From contig JADHUI010000018.1 of the NCBI GenBank assembly GCA_016784605.1, positions 1 to 54,622 of the forward strand: a stretch of DNA of 54,622 nucleotides, read 5' to 3'. Below, one piece after another: positions 1 through 8,900 of the stretch. Made by a program: the position numbers and the translations under genes. The notes below the pieces were generated by a model, which saw nothing but the letters and a program-made list of their open reading frames with translations, was not told where the DNA came from and made no database searches. Each line of letters opens with the position of its first letter. Position 1 is the stretch's first letter. The stretch is from Fidelibacterota bacterium. GTDB taxonomy: Bacteria; Fidelibacterota; Marinisomatia; Marinisomatales; UBA1611.

Positions 1-253
1 TAAGCGCTTTAATGGCAAGGTCATAATGAGTTTCTACGGGAGTAGAAATGACAATCGCCTGAATAGAAGCATCATTCAATACATCATTCACATTTTTCGT
101 TGTTTGGACAGTTGGGTAATTAGATTCAACAAATTGTCTCCGCTCAGCTGAAAGATCAACAACTGTCTTTAAATGCGTGTCTTTATTTGCTACCAAATTA
201 CGAAGGAGATTAGGTCCCCAATAACCAACACCGATTTGAGCTATATTTATCAT
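1..253 (-). CDS. Gfo/Idh/MocA-family oxidoreductase, N-terminal part
   Basis: Partial gene running off the left edge; only about 84 N-terminal residues are inside the window. I translated it by hand from the ATG whose complement is at 251-253. The protein opens MINIAQIGVGYWGPNLLRN, a Rossmann dinucleotide-binding start typical of Gfo/Idh/MocA sugar dehydrogenases, and continues to a segment reading AIVISTPVETHYDLAIKAL, the usual beta-alpha unit before the catalytic EKP region, which lies outside. The family oxidises or reduces sugars or nucleotide sugars with NAD(P). It is divergent from the glycan locus at 480, so a nucleotide-sugar role is likely but inferred. Confidence 0.85.
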   Translation of the reverse strand, partial: MINIAQIGVGYWGPNLLRNLVANKDTHLKTVVDLSAERRQFVESNYPTVQTTKNVNDVLNDASIQAIVISTPVETHYDLAIKAL

Positions 254-431
254 GATAAGTCTTTTTTTTGATATTATGTTAATTGCATGTTAAGATAAAA
301 GGATATTAAATGAAAATTGAATAAATAAATGGATATGAATAATCCAAATATGATTAATAATGATTCCATAATAATACCATCGGAAATTATCATCTTACCC
401 CCGAAATCACTTGAAAAATATTTAATAATAT

Positions 432-461
432 TTGAACCTTTTTATTGTGTATTCATTTAAT
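432..461 (+). promoter_or_regulatory. Candidate sigma-70-type promoter for the glycan operon
   Basis: TTGAAC (432-437) and TTTAAT (456-461) are separated by 18 bases and lie just upstream of the ATG at 480. The spacing and sequence fit a housekeeping promoter, but the region is very AT-rich, so chance matches are common. Confidence 0.25.
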
Positions 462-479
462 AGATTCCTTATGGTTTAA

Positions 480-1745
480 ATGAAAAAAGTATTAATAATT
501 ACATATTATTGGCCACCGAGTGGAGGCCCGGGTGTTCAAAGAATATTAAAATTCTGTAAATACCTTCCGCAACATGGTTGGGAGCCCACCGTTCTAACTT
601 CAAGAAATGGAGAATACCCCGCTTTGGACACATCACTTATAAATGATGTTAAAAGTCTAAAAGTAGAACATGTAAAAGGATTCTCTTTTTTCAAATTATT
701 TAAATTATTAACAGGTCAAAAAAAAGTGTCAGCTCATCAGCTTAGTTCAACGAAAGGGGACTCATTCTTCTCAAAGTTAACTCGATGGATTAGGTATAAT
801 TTGATTTTCCCTGATGGGAAAATTGGATGGTATTGGTCAGCAGTAAAAAAGGGGAAAGAAATTCTTAACGATGAAAACTATGATTTGATTTTTTCAACGA
901 GCCCTCCACATACAGTCCACTTAGTAGGGAAAACATTATCAAAATATTCTAGCCTACCCTGGGTGTGTGATTTTCGCGACCCCTGGACTGACCGTTTCTA
1001 CTATCAAGAGAACCCAAGGAATAAATTCATTTCTTTTTTGGACTCTTTGTTAGAACAGAATGTATTAAAACGGTGTAATCATTTGACAGTTGTAAGCCCG
1101 GGGTTTCTTGAGCTACTGGATTCACATTGGCCCATTAAATCAAAATCGACCATTATTTATAATGGATATGATTCGGATGATTTTAGAGGCTTGAAGGATG
1201 AGAACAATCTTGACGAATTTATATCAATTGGCCATATTGGCTCCTTATCAAAATCGCAAAATCCAATTGGTTTAATGCGATCTATTAAAGATTACAATGA
1301 ATCAAATCCACCCAAAAAATTGTTATTAAAATGTATAGGGTCTATTCATCCAGATATTGAAGAAACAATTCAGGCTAACCAACTAGGTAAATCGTATGAG
1401 AAAATGCCATATATGAATCATGATAAAGCAATTGAAAAAATGAAGGAATTTGATTATTTATTTTTAGTCATTCCAGATTGTGTTAAAAATTCGGGTATTA
1501 TTCCAGGAAAAATATTTGAATATTTTGCCAGCCGTTCGGAGATTATCCTTATAGGAAATCCAGATTCAGATGCATCTAAGCTAATGCGAAAAGCTGGTTA
1601 TACCCATATTTATGACATAAATGGCAATATTGACTTTTCAAGAATGGATGTGAAAAAACATTTTAATCATTCTGCTATTGAAAAGTATAATCGAAAAAAT
1701 CAAACAAAAATATTAGCAAACTTATTTAATTCATTAATTGTATGA
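480..1745 (+). CDS. Glycosyltransferase, family 4-like
   Basis: A 421-residue cytoplasmic glycosyltransferase of the GT-B fold. The N-terminus (KVLIITYYWPPSGGPGVQR) is the usual GT4 start with a Gly-rich loop after the first strand. A middle segment LPWVCDFRDPW and the C-terminal IPGKIFEYFASR (about residues 341-352), where the Glu normally contacts the nucleotide-sugar donor, support the assignment. The donor and acceptor sugars cannot be told from sequence. It is the first gene of a tight plus-strand cluster and its stop overlaps the next start, so it is probably co-transcribed with the sulfotransferase and flippase that follow. It likely builds a surface polysaccharide. Confidence 0.88.
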   Translation: MKKVLIITYYWPPSGGPGVQRILKFCKYLPQHGWEPTVLTSRNGEYPALDTSLINDVKSLKVEHVKGFSFFKLFKLLTGQKKVSAHQLSSTKGDSFFSKLTRWIRYNLIFPDGKIGWYWSAVKKGKEILNDENYDLIFSTSPPHTVHLVGKTLSKYSSLPWVCDFRDPWTDRFYYQENPRNKFISFLDSLLEQNVLKRCNHLTVVSPGFLELLDSHWPIKSKSTIIYNGYDSDDFRGLKDENNLDEFISIGHIGSLSKSQNPIGLMRSIKDYNESNPPKKLLLKCIGSIHPDIEETIQANQLGKSYEKMPYMNHDKAIEKMKEFDYLFLVIPDCVKNSGIIPGKIFEYFASRSEIILIGNPDSDASKLMRKAGYTHIYDINGNIDFSRMDVKKHFNHSAIEKYNRKNQTKILANLFNSLIV

Positions 1746-2635
1746 GAAAAAAAGGAAAACGTTTAAGAGATATCTCGATTAAGGATGTGCAATCATTCTT
1801 TACGGATGAACGTTATAAAATCAAAAAAACTATAAATGATTTTAATTCATTGCCCCAAAAAATATTTTCAGAAATGGAACCTGTTTATGTTGTTTCAACG
1901 GGAAGGGCTGGAAGTGAATTATTGGTTAAACTAATGAAAGCTTCGAATCTCGGATCTGTACATCACGAGCCGCGGCCGAGAATGTTTTATGGCTCAAAAT
2001 TGGCTTACGAATTAGGGTCAAACAATATAAAAGCAATTCAAATGGCTTATTTAAATGCACGCTATGATCTATTGAAGAAAACATTTTTAGAAGATGACAG
2101 GTTTGTTGAGACGAATAATCGATTATCCTTTTTTATGGAAGCTCTAAGTGATTTATTCCCAAAAGCTAAATTTATTCATTTAATTAGGCATCCCGGTGCT
2201 TTTGTGCGAAGTGGGATACGTCGTAAGTACTATCGGGGTAACGAAAATGATGATGCCAGACTTATTCCATTGGAAACAGATTGGATGTTTGATAAATGGG
2301 GAAAAGCAACTGATATAGAAAAGATTGGATGGCTATGGAATAAGACGAATGAGATCATTGAAAATGCTAAAAATAAGATCGAACCAAATAGAGTTATTAC
2401 CTATCACTCGGAAGACTTGTTTAAGAACTTTGAAGTATATAATGATATTTGCCGATTTATAAATCATGGCTTGTTAGATAAAGCAAAGATTCAATCACTC
2501 ATTGCTAAGCCAACAAACCGACAAACTCAAAATGAGTTTCCAAAATGGAAAGATTGGGCTAATAAAGATAAAATTGAATTAAAAATAGTTGCGCCCTTGG
2601 GAATGAAATATAATTTTTGGGAATCTAATGATTAA
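1742..2635 (+). CDS. Sulfotransferase-family protein (PAPS-dependent)
   Basis: A 297-residue protein with both PAPS-binding signatures of the sulfotransferase fold. A P-loop-like 5'-phosphosulfate segment (VVSTGRAGSELLVKL, about residues 50-64) is followed by a 3'-phosphate-binding segment FIHLIRHPGAFVRSG (about 144-158). The family moves a sulfuryl group from PAPS to a hydroxyl or amine. The ATG overlaps the upstream stop by 4 bases, and it sits between a glycosyltransferase and a Wzx-type flippase, so sulfation of a surface glycan is the most economical reading. The acceptor is unknown. Confidence 0.8.
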   Translation: MRKKGKRLRDISIKDVQSFFTDERYKIKKTINDFNSLPQKIFSEMEPVYVVSTGRAGSELLVKLMKASNLGSVHHEPRPRMFYGSKLAYELGSNNIKAIQMAYLNARYDLLKKTFLEDDRFVETNNRLSFFMEALSDLFPKAKFIHLIRHPGAFVRSGIRRKYYRGNENDDARLIPLETDWMFDKWGKATDIEKIGWLWNKTNEIIENAKNKIEPNRVITYHSEDLFKNFEVYNDICRFINHGLLDKAKIQSLIAKPTNRQTQNEFPKWKDWANKDKIELKIVAPLGMKYNFWESND

Positions 2636-3890
2636 GTGGATTCGTGGTCATATTTTCAGAAGTGAGTTTAATAAAAATGTCGCAAAACTCGTTTCTGGGA
2701 CAGTATCTGCAAATGTAATTACAGTATTATTTTTACCTATTTTAACCAGGCTGTATTCCGTTGATGATTTTGGACAATTCCAGCTCTTACTTTCTGTTGC
2801 TCTCATTATTACAGTTATTTCAACTCTTAAATATGAAATGACTATTCCTTTGCCCAAAAATAAATCTGATTCGGATGCCTTATTTTTAATCGCTTTCCTA
2901 TTCCTCATATTTATTAGTTCAGGTCTTTTTATAATATTATATTATTTTGGAAAACCAATATTAAACCTTTTTGATGCTGGACATTTATCTGCTTACCGTT
3001 GGTGGATAAGTTTTGCTGTATTATTCGGAGGTGGGTTTGAGTTGATGAATTATGTTTATATGAGAAATAAGTTATTTGGATTGATGGCAAAATATAGAAT
3101 TCTTCAAGTGGCGATTATTCAAGGTATTTCATTAGCTTATGGGGTTGTATCACCAGACTTCTCTGGTTTGCTTTATGCCTATTTAGCAGGAAACGGATTT
3201 GTAGCGATAATAATGTATGTAAAATCAAATGTGTCCATTAAACATGTTAAAATTCGATATGCCTTATTCCAGGCAATGAGATTTAAGAAATTCCCCATGA
3301 TTAATGCACCAATGGCACTCGTTAACACATTTTCAATGCAACTTCCAGTATTTATGCTTTCCGCCTATTTTTCTCCAGAAATTGTAGGATTTTATATGAT
3401 GGCTAATAAAATGATCACTATGCCTATGAATTTAATCAGCCGATCTGTTGGTAGAGTCTATTACCAATCTGCATCATCAGCTATTCATAAAGGGAAATAT
3501 AGGATATTAAGGATATTTAATCAGACTGTCAGAAGGATAGTTAAAGTAGGCATTATTCCAGCCATAATAATATTAGTATTTAGCCCAACTTTAGTTACAA
3601 TAATCTTGGGGGCACAGTGGTCACAAGCTGGTGTATTCATGCAAATAATGATTCCGTGGTTATTTTTCCAATTCATTAATTTACCCATAAGTACCACATT
3701 CTCATTAATTAGAAGACAAGAAATTGGATTTTTACTTATTGTTATTTCAGTATTTGCAAAATATGTTGCTATGGAATATTGGCATACAACTCCAAGCATA
3801 CAATTATGGGCATTAACTATTGTTTCATCTTTATTCTACATAACATACACTTTTACATCATATTCAATCCTAAAGAGAGTTAAAAAATGA
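2628..3890 (+). CDS. Polysaccharide flippase, Wzx/MATE-like (MOP superfamily)
   Basis: A 420-residue integral membrane protein with about 12 hydrophobic segments along its whole length. The N-terminal VSGTVSANVITVLFLPILTR followed by LYSVDDFGQFQLLLS is the characteristic opening of Wzx-type O-antigen and polysaccharide exporters, in which lipid-linked oligosaccharide is moved across the inner membrane. It overlaps the sulfotransferase by 8 bases and the following acyltransferase by 4, placing it in one transcription unit. Polymerase and ligase genes are not in the window, so the full pathway cannot be reconstructed. Confidence 0.87.
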   Translation: MIKWIRGHIFRSEFNKNVAKLVSGTVSANVITVLFLPILTRLYSVDDFGQFQLLLSVALIITVISTLKYEMTIPLPKNKSDSDALFLIAFLFLIFISSGLFIILYYFGKPILNLFDAGHLSAYRWWISFAVLFGGGFELMNYVYMRNKLFGLMAKYRILQVAIIQGISLAYGVVSPDFSGLLYAYLAGNGFVAIIMYVKSNVSIKHVKIRYALFQAMRFKKFPMINAPMALVNTFSMQLPVFMLSAYFSPEIVGFYMMANKMITMPMNLISRSVGRVYYQSASSAIHKGKYRILRIFNQTVRRIVKVGIIPAIIILVFSPTLVTIILGAQWSQAGVFMQIMIPWLFFQFINLPISTTFSLIRRQEIGFLLIVISVFAKYVAMEYWHTTPSIQLWALTIVSSLFYITYTFTSYSILKRVKK

Positions 3891-4447
3891 TATTTATAGG
3901 AAGAATACTTTATTACTTAAAAAAAGCGAGAAATAATTTAATACACAGTTATTTGGCAAATAAATATTCAGGTAGGATAAAATCTATTGGTGCAAACGTT
4001 CGATTTAATGGAATTAGTAAAATCACTGGATTGAACAATCTTACAATTGGAAACAATGTACATATTGGCGAAAATGCTTTTTTTAGGGCAGAAGGTGGTT
4101 TATCAATCGGGGATAATACTCACTTTGCAAGAAATGTTGTGATTTACACTCACAATCATAATTATGAAGGTGAATATCTTCCATATGACGATACATTTCG
4201 ATTTAAGAAAGTTACTATTGGTAAGAATGTTTGGGTTGGCATTAATGTGACAATTCTTCCCGGTACTATTATTGGTGATGGTGCCATAATTGGAGCAGGA
4301 GCAACAATTTTAGGGCAGGTCGAACCAATGGAAATAATAGGTGCAATAGTAGGTGAAAAAATAAAATCGAGAGATAAAAAACATTATGAGAAACTCGAGG
4401 CGGAAAAAAAATATGGTGGAAAAAATGGACAACAATATGAAAAGTAA
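3887..4447 (+). CDS. Hexapeptide-repeat acyltransferase (LbH fold)
   Basis: A 186-residue protein dominated by isoleucine-rich hexapeptide turns such as LTIGNNVHIGENA and VTIGKNVWVGINVTILPG, which form a left-handed beta-helix. The loop reading YTHNHNYEGE carries the His residues typical of the CoA-dependent O- and N-acetyltransferase active site (WbbJ/maltose-acetyltransferase type). It probably acetylates a sugar of the glycan made by this cluster. The 3' end overlaps the next gene, whose exact start is uncertain. Confidence 0.88.
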   Translation: MIFIGRILYYLKKARNNLIHSYLANKYSGRIKSIGANVRFNGISKITGLNNLTIGNNVHIGENAFFRAEGGLSIGDNTHFARNVVIYTHNHNYEGEYLPYDDTFRFKKVTIGKNVWVGINVTILPGTIIGDGAIIGAGATILGQVEPMEIIGAIVGEKIKSRDKKHYEKLEAEKKYGGKNGQQYEK

Positions 4448-6743
4448 AATTTGGATTTTAATCCCAATAATTATATTTGTTCTTTTTTACAAATTAATAT
4501 TACTTAATGAAATCCCTTTAGCGGGTGATATGGTTGCTCATGAACCCATTAAACAATGGATAAACCAGCAAGAAGAAATGCCTCAGTGGTTTCCGAATTT
4601 ATTTTCAGGTATGCCTTCCTATGGCGGATATATTTATACGCCAGGTGACCCAACAAAAGCTCTTTTCTCTAAAATATTTATAAATCAAGGTTTTCGTTAT
4701 TGGTTCTACTTTACTTTAGCAGGAATGGGTGTTTTTATCTTTCTTAGAAGAAAAAATATTAATGAATGGGCATCTACTTTAGGTGGGCTTATTTTTGCTT
4801 TGACGCCTTATAGTTTTGGCCTGATTAATGCAGGACATAATAATAAAATACTTGCATTTGCTTGGTTACCGTGGGTTTTTCTAGCAGCAGAAAAAGTTCT
4901 GGAGAAATATTCATTAAAATCGATTTTATTGCTGGGACTCTTCACGGCATTACAAATGTGGTCTAATCATCCACAAGTTGTGTATTATACTTGGATGCTA
5001 ATTGGTTTTAGACTTGTGTGGTTACAAGGAGAATCAATTTTAGACAAATCCTGGAACTATAAATCATTTAGCAATAGTTTTGGTGGATTAATTGCAAGTG
5101 TGATATTAGCATTAACTATGGTGGGCGATCCATACGTTTCCGTCTTTGAATTTAATAAATATTCAAATCGCGGATCATCATCCGTATTGGATAAAACAGG
5201 TGAGACACAGTCAGGAATGAAGTGGGATGAAGCGACTCAATGGTCTTTTCATCCAAATGAAACAGTTTCTTTTTTATATCCATATTTTTATGGGTTACAA
5301 AATTATCCAACTCGAGATATAAAATCTGCTGCTTATTGGGGGCATATGCCTTTTACGCAATCAACTCATTATTTTGGTATTATTGTTTTATTAATAGCTA
5401 TTTTAGGTGCATTTATCAAAAAGCCTAACCGTTTTGAATGGTCTCTTTGGATTGTTGCTTTATTGGCAATCATTATTGGTTTTGGTAATCATTTCCCTTT
5501 ACTCTTTTCCCCTTTTTTCAATTGGGCTCCATTCTTCAGCAAATTTCGGGTACCATCCATGGTTTATATGACTATTCCACTAATGATGAGTTATTTAGGG
5601 GCAGTGGGGTTTAGTCGAGTTATGACAAATATTGAAAATAATTCACCACATGTATTAAAAATGGCCTATAAAGTTTTTGGTGTATTTATTGGTCTAACAT
5701 TCCTATTCCTTATTGCTGGAGAATCTTTTTCATCTTTTATAAAAGAGGGCGAAACGGGCAGATATAGTGCACAAATCATGGCTTCGATTCGAGAAATGCG
5801 AGTCTCATTATATCATAAAGGATTATTAATTGCATTAGGTGTTTCAGGAGCATCCTTAGCCGTCATTTGGGCTGGAAGTCAGAAAAAGATATCTCAAACG
5901 ATTATGGGTGGTACATTAATGGGATTGATCGTATTAGATATTGGGCTCGTAGATCTGGATTTTCTTCACCTTAAACCAAGTGTTGAAATGAGCAAACAAT
6001 TCAAAACAAATCAGGGGATAGAATTCTTAAAAAAAGAATATAAATCAGAACCATTTAGGATTTATCCAAAAGATGATTTCACCTCAAATCGCTATGGATA
6101 TTATGGATTGGAAAGTGTCGGTGGGTATCGACCTTTAAAGCTAAGGCATTATCAAGATTTAATGGATGCAAGCACACGTGGAGGAAGAGTTGAATTTTCA
6201 ACACCAATTCAAAATATGTTAAATGTGCGATATAAAATTGACAAAGGTCGATTATTGCCAAATCCATCCTATTTACCAAGAGCATGGATGGTTCATTCTC
6301 TCATATCGGTTCAGGATCAAAAAGAATCATTAATGGCCGTTTTGAATCCTACTTTTTCTCCGGAAAATCAAGCAGTAATCATTGGTTATGATGGACAAAT
6401 AAATTTTGAGCCAGGCGTGAATAGTGTAACATTGGTACAATTAGATGAAAATGAAATTATCCTAAATGCCCATAGTGAAAATGGCGGTTTACTCTTATTA
6501 TCTGAGATTTATTATAAACCAGGTTGGCAAGCATTTGTGAATGGAATTGAATCAAAAATATATCAAACAAATCATGTGCTTAGATCAATCGTTTTGTCCT
6601 CGGGCGAGCACCATATTGTTATGAAATATGATGACTCAAATTGGAAATGGATTCGTGTATTATCCCGGATTTCATTTTTTGGAACCTTATTGGCAATAGC
6701 CTTTCTTTATAAAGAGCCCCTTCTTAAAGTAATTAAAAAATAA
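4413..6743 (+). CDS. YfhO-like large membrane protein
   Basis: A multi-pass inner-membrane protein of about 776 residues. It has a conserved luminal-type first loop (IPLAGDMVAHEP, then MPQWFPNLFSGMPSYGGY), about a dozen hydrophobic helices, and a soluble C-terminal domain ending in a YfhO-like block (YYKPGWQAFVNG, then HHIVMKYD). YfhO proteins belong to the GT-C-like group and take part in glycosylating cell-envelope polymers. The open frame extends upstream to 4386, but that would overlap the acyltransferase by 62 bases. I place the start at the ATG at 4413; ATGs at 4425 and 4437 are equally possible. It is the last glycan gene of the run. Confidence 0.8.
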   Translation: MVEKMDNNMKSKIWILIPIIIFVLFYKLILLNEIPLAGDMVAHEPIKQWINQQEEMPQWFPNLFSGMPSYGGYIYTPGDPTKALFSKIFINQGFRYWFYFTLAGMGVFIFLRRKNINEWASTLGGLIFALTPYSFGLINAGHNNKILAFAWLPWVFLAAEKVLEKYSLKSILLLGLFTALQMWSNHPQVVYYTWMLIGFRLVWLQGESILDKSWNYKSFSNSFGGLIASVILALTMVGDPYVSVFEFNKYSNRGSSSVLDKTGETQSGMKWDEATQWSFHPNETVSFLYPYFYGLQNYPTRDIKSAAYWGHMPFTQSTHYFGIIVLLIAILGAFIKKPNRFEWSLWIVALLAIIIGFGNHFPLLFSPFFNWAPFFSKFRVPSMVYMTIPLMMSYLGAVGFSRVMTNIENNSPHVLKMAYKVFGVFIGLTFLFLIAGESFSSFIKEGETGRYSAQIMASIREMRVSLYHKGLLIALGVSGASLAVIWAGSQKKISQTIMGGTLMGLIVLDIGLVDLDFLHLKPSVEMSKQFKTNQGIEFLKKEYKSEPFRIYPKDDFTSNRYGYYGLESVGGYRPLKLRHYQDLMDASTRGGRVEFSTPIQNMLNVRYKIDKGRLLPNPSYLPRAWMVHSLISVQDQKESLMAVLNPTFSPENQAVIIGYDGQINFEPGVNSVTLVQLDENEIILNAHSENGGLLLLSEIYYKPGWQAFVNGIESKIYQTNHVLRSIVLSSGEHHIVMKYDDSNWKWIRVLSRISFFGTLLAIAFLYKEPLLKVIKK

Positions 6744-7921
6744 TGAAGCAATATCGTCATACAGGAAATATAAAAGCCGGATTATTCATTCTCGGTATTA
6801 TTCTTATATCGAGTTTATTAATATATACTCAATCACTCGTAAATCGTCTCCGAATAGATAATCGGCAAATTGTAACGCTTTATGCTGAAATCATCGCGAA
6901 TACGGTGTCTGAACCAGATGATTCTAACCTTGATTTTGTATTCGAGAATATTATTCAAAAAGTACAATTCCCATTAATCCAAACGAGTATAGATGGTGCA
7001 CCGCAATCGTGGCGCAATCTTCCGGATTATGTCATATCAAATCAAGATCGTAAAAAGTTTTTAACAAAAATGGATGCGCAAACGAGCCCAATTCCCTTAG
7101 AATTTGTAGATTCAAAAACAAGAGAAAGAATAACATTTGGAAGTTTACATTATGGCGATTCAGATTTAATCCATCAATTACAATGGCTAGCCTATTTGGA
7201 AATATTTGCTGTTGCTATTTTTATCTTTCTCGGCTTTGCTGGATTTTCCTTCATCCGAAATAGTGAAAAAAGACATATTTGGGTTGGAATGGCTAGAGAA
7301 ACAGCACATCAGTTAGGCACACCAGTTTCTGCTCTAATGGGTTGGGTTGAATGGTTAAAAAAACACCCAGAAAAAACTTTAGAAATCATTCCAGAAATTG
7401 AACTCGATTTAAACCGACTTGAGCAAATTAGTCGACGGTTTAGTAAAATGGGTTCTGAGCCAGAAATGGAATGGATTGATTTATCTCAAAATGTGGACCG
7501 TGTTATTGGTTATTTAACAAAAAGATTACCTTCCCTTGGAAAAAGTGTACGATTAAAAAATGAAATTTCTTCCGAAATCCCCATTTTTGCGAATGGCTCA
7601 TTATTAGCATGGTCTATTGAAAATATTATTCGAAATGGCATTGATGCTATAGAAGGTGAAGAAGGTTTCATAAAAGTCACCTTAATAAAAGAAAATAATC
7701 GTGTACACATTCATATAAATGATAATGGATGTGGGATTCCTAAAAAAGATTGGAAAAATGTTTTTCGTCCTGGATTTAGTTCTAAAAAAACGGGTTGGGG
7801 TTTAGGATTATCTTTAACACAGAGAATAATTGAAGATATTCATGGGGGACAACTTAAAGTGTTGGATTCTTCAATGGGTGTTGGCACAACATTCGAAATA
7901 AGTTTTCCTGATCAAAAATAA
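6743..7921 (+). CDS. Orphan membrane sensor histidine kinase
   Basis: A 392-residue kinase with a transmembrane segment at about residues 13-31, an extracytoplasmic stretch to about 145, and a second membrane helix at about 147-170. The phospho-acceptor box ARETAHQLGTPVSALMG has its His near residue 188. The ATPase domain shows the N box (NIIRNGIDAIEG, about 293), the G1 box (DNGCGIP, about 326) and the G2 box GWGLGLSLTQRI (about 351). I see no HAMP or PAS domain and no response regulator next to it. Its ATG overlaps the YfhO-like stop, which links its expression to the glycan operon, but the signal is unknown. Confidence 0.9.
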   Translation: MKQYRHTGNIKAGLFILGIILISSLLIYTQSLVNRLRIDNRQIVTLYAEIIANTVSEPDDSNLDFVFENIIQKVQFPLIQTSIDGAPQSWRNLPDYVISNQDRKKFLTKMDAQTSPIPLEFVDSKTRERITFGSLHYGDSDLIHQLQWLAYLEIFAVAIFIFLGFAGFSFIRNSEKRHIWVGMARETAHQLGTPVSALMGWVEWLKKHPEKTLEIIPEIELDLNRLEQISRRFSKMGSEPEMEWIDLSQNVDRVIGYLTKRLPSLGKSVRLKNEISSEIPIFANGSLLAWSIENIIRNGIDAIEGEEGFIKVTLIKENNRVHIHINDNGCGIPKKDWKNVFRPGFSSKKTGWGLGLSLTQRIIEDIHGGQLKVLDSSMGVGTTFEISFPDQK

Positions 7922-8002
7922 GGTTTTTAAAAACAATTCTCTCAATCATTGGGTTATTCTGATTCTGAAGGTAATTTTCAGACTAATTTAAAGGAGATTA
8001 TT

Positions 8003-8338
8003 GTGGAATTATTGTACGGAGCAGCTCAACCAGGGCAAAGTAGTGGTGGTATAATGGCATTTTTACCATTTGTTCTTATTATGGGGATTATTTATTTTTT
8101 AATGATAAGACCTCAAGCGAAGAAGCAAAAAGAAAAATCGTCTATGTTAGATAATTTGGGCAAAGGAGATAAAGTTGTAACGATTGGTGGCATTTATGGC
8201 ACTATTTCTGGGATTAAAGAAAAAGGGCGCATTGTTCTGCTAAACGTGGATAAATCAACTAACCTAACTGTGAATAAATCGAGTATCGCTGGATTAGCCG
8301 AAAAAGTATCATCAACTGATTTAGAAGGCCAAAAGTAA
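8003..8338 (+). CDS. yajC: YajC, preprotein translocase accessory subunit
   Basis: A small protein with one N-terminal membrane helix (residues about 15-35, ending IIYFLMIRPQAKKQKE, the family hallmark) followed by a compact cytoplasmic domain with KVVTIGGIYGTISGI. YajC associates with SecDF-YidC at the inner membrane. The open frame reaches back to a TTG at 7949, but the GTG at 8003 has an ideal ribosome-binding site (AAGGAG at 7991-7996) and gives the usual length of 111 residues, so I chose it. It heads a run of housekeeping genes (def, fmt, rsmB). Confidence 0.93.
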   Translation: MELLYGAAQPGQSSGGIMAFLPFVLIMGIIYFLMIRPQAKKQKEKSSMLDNLGKGDKVVTIGGIYGTISGIKEKGRIVLLNVDKSTNLTVNKSSIAGLAEKVSSTDLEGQK

Positions 8339-8886
8339 TGGCTGTAATGGACATTGTCCATTATGGGGATCCAATCCTCAGAAAAAAGTGTAAACATGTT
8401 CAGCAGTTTGATGGGATTGACCGTTTGATTGCTGATATGTTTGATACCATGTATGAAGCAGATGGTATTGGACTTGCAGCCAATCAAGTTGGTTTAGATT
8501 TACATTTATTTATAATTGATATTTCCCACACAGAAGAAGCAGATGAACCATTTATTTTTATAAATGGGGATATAATTGACAGTGAAGGCGAATGCGAATA
8601 TGATGAAGGTTGTTTGTCGATTCCTGGAGTAACATTGAATGTGGTTCGCCCTGAAGCGATTGACTTAAAATACCAGACGGAAAAAGGTGAATGGAAAAAA
8701 CATACCTTTACAGGATTAGCTGCGCGAGCAATTCAACATGAAATAGACCATTTGAATGGTGTCTATATTGTGGATCGTGTTCAAGAAATTGATCGAATGT
8801 CAGTCAAATCGAAATTAAAGGAAATAGAAGCTCAGGCTAAAGAAGAGCAAAAAACAAGACAGACCCTACAAGGGTATAAATTTTAA
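8338..8886 (+). CDS. def: Peptide deformylase
   Basis: Removes the formyl group from the N-terminal Met of new proteins. All three metal-site motifs are intact: GIGLAANQVGL, EGCLSIPG with the metal ligand Cys92, and QHEIDHLNG with His134, catalytic Glu135 and His138. Length (182 residues) is normal. Its ATG shares a base with the yajC stop, and fmt follows after 14 bases. The def-fmt pairing is the classic bacterial arrangement, since Fmt adds the formyl group that Def removes. Confidence 0.97.
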   Translation: MAVMDIVHYGDPILRKKCKHVQQFDGIDRLIADMFDTMYEADGIGLAANQVGLDLHLFIIDISHTEEADEPFIFINGDIIDSEGECEYDEGCLSIPGVTLNVVRPEAIDLKYQTEKGEWKKHTFTGLAARAIQHEIDHLNGVYIVDRVQEIDRMSVKSKLKEIEAQAKEEQKTRQTLQGYKF

Positions 8887-8900
8887 TCGGGTATTAATCC

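Noticed and set aside
4386-4412. Upstream start of the YfhO-like frame
   Set aside because: It would overlap the acyltransferase gene by 62 bases and adds a poorly conserved, highly charged N-terminus.
7949-8002. TTG start of the yajC frame
   Set aside because: The GTG at 8003 with AAGGAG gives the normal YajC length.
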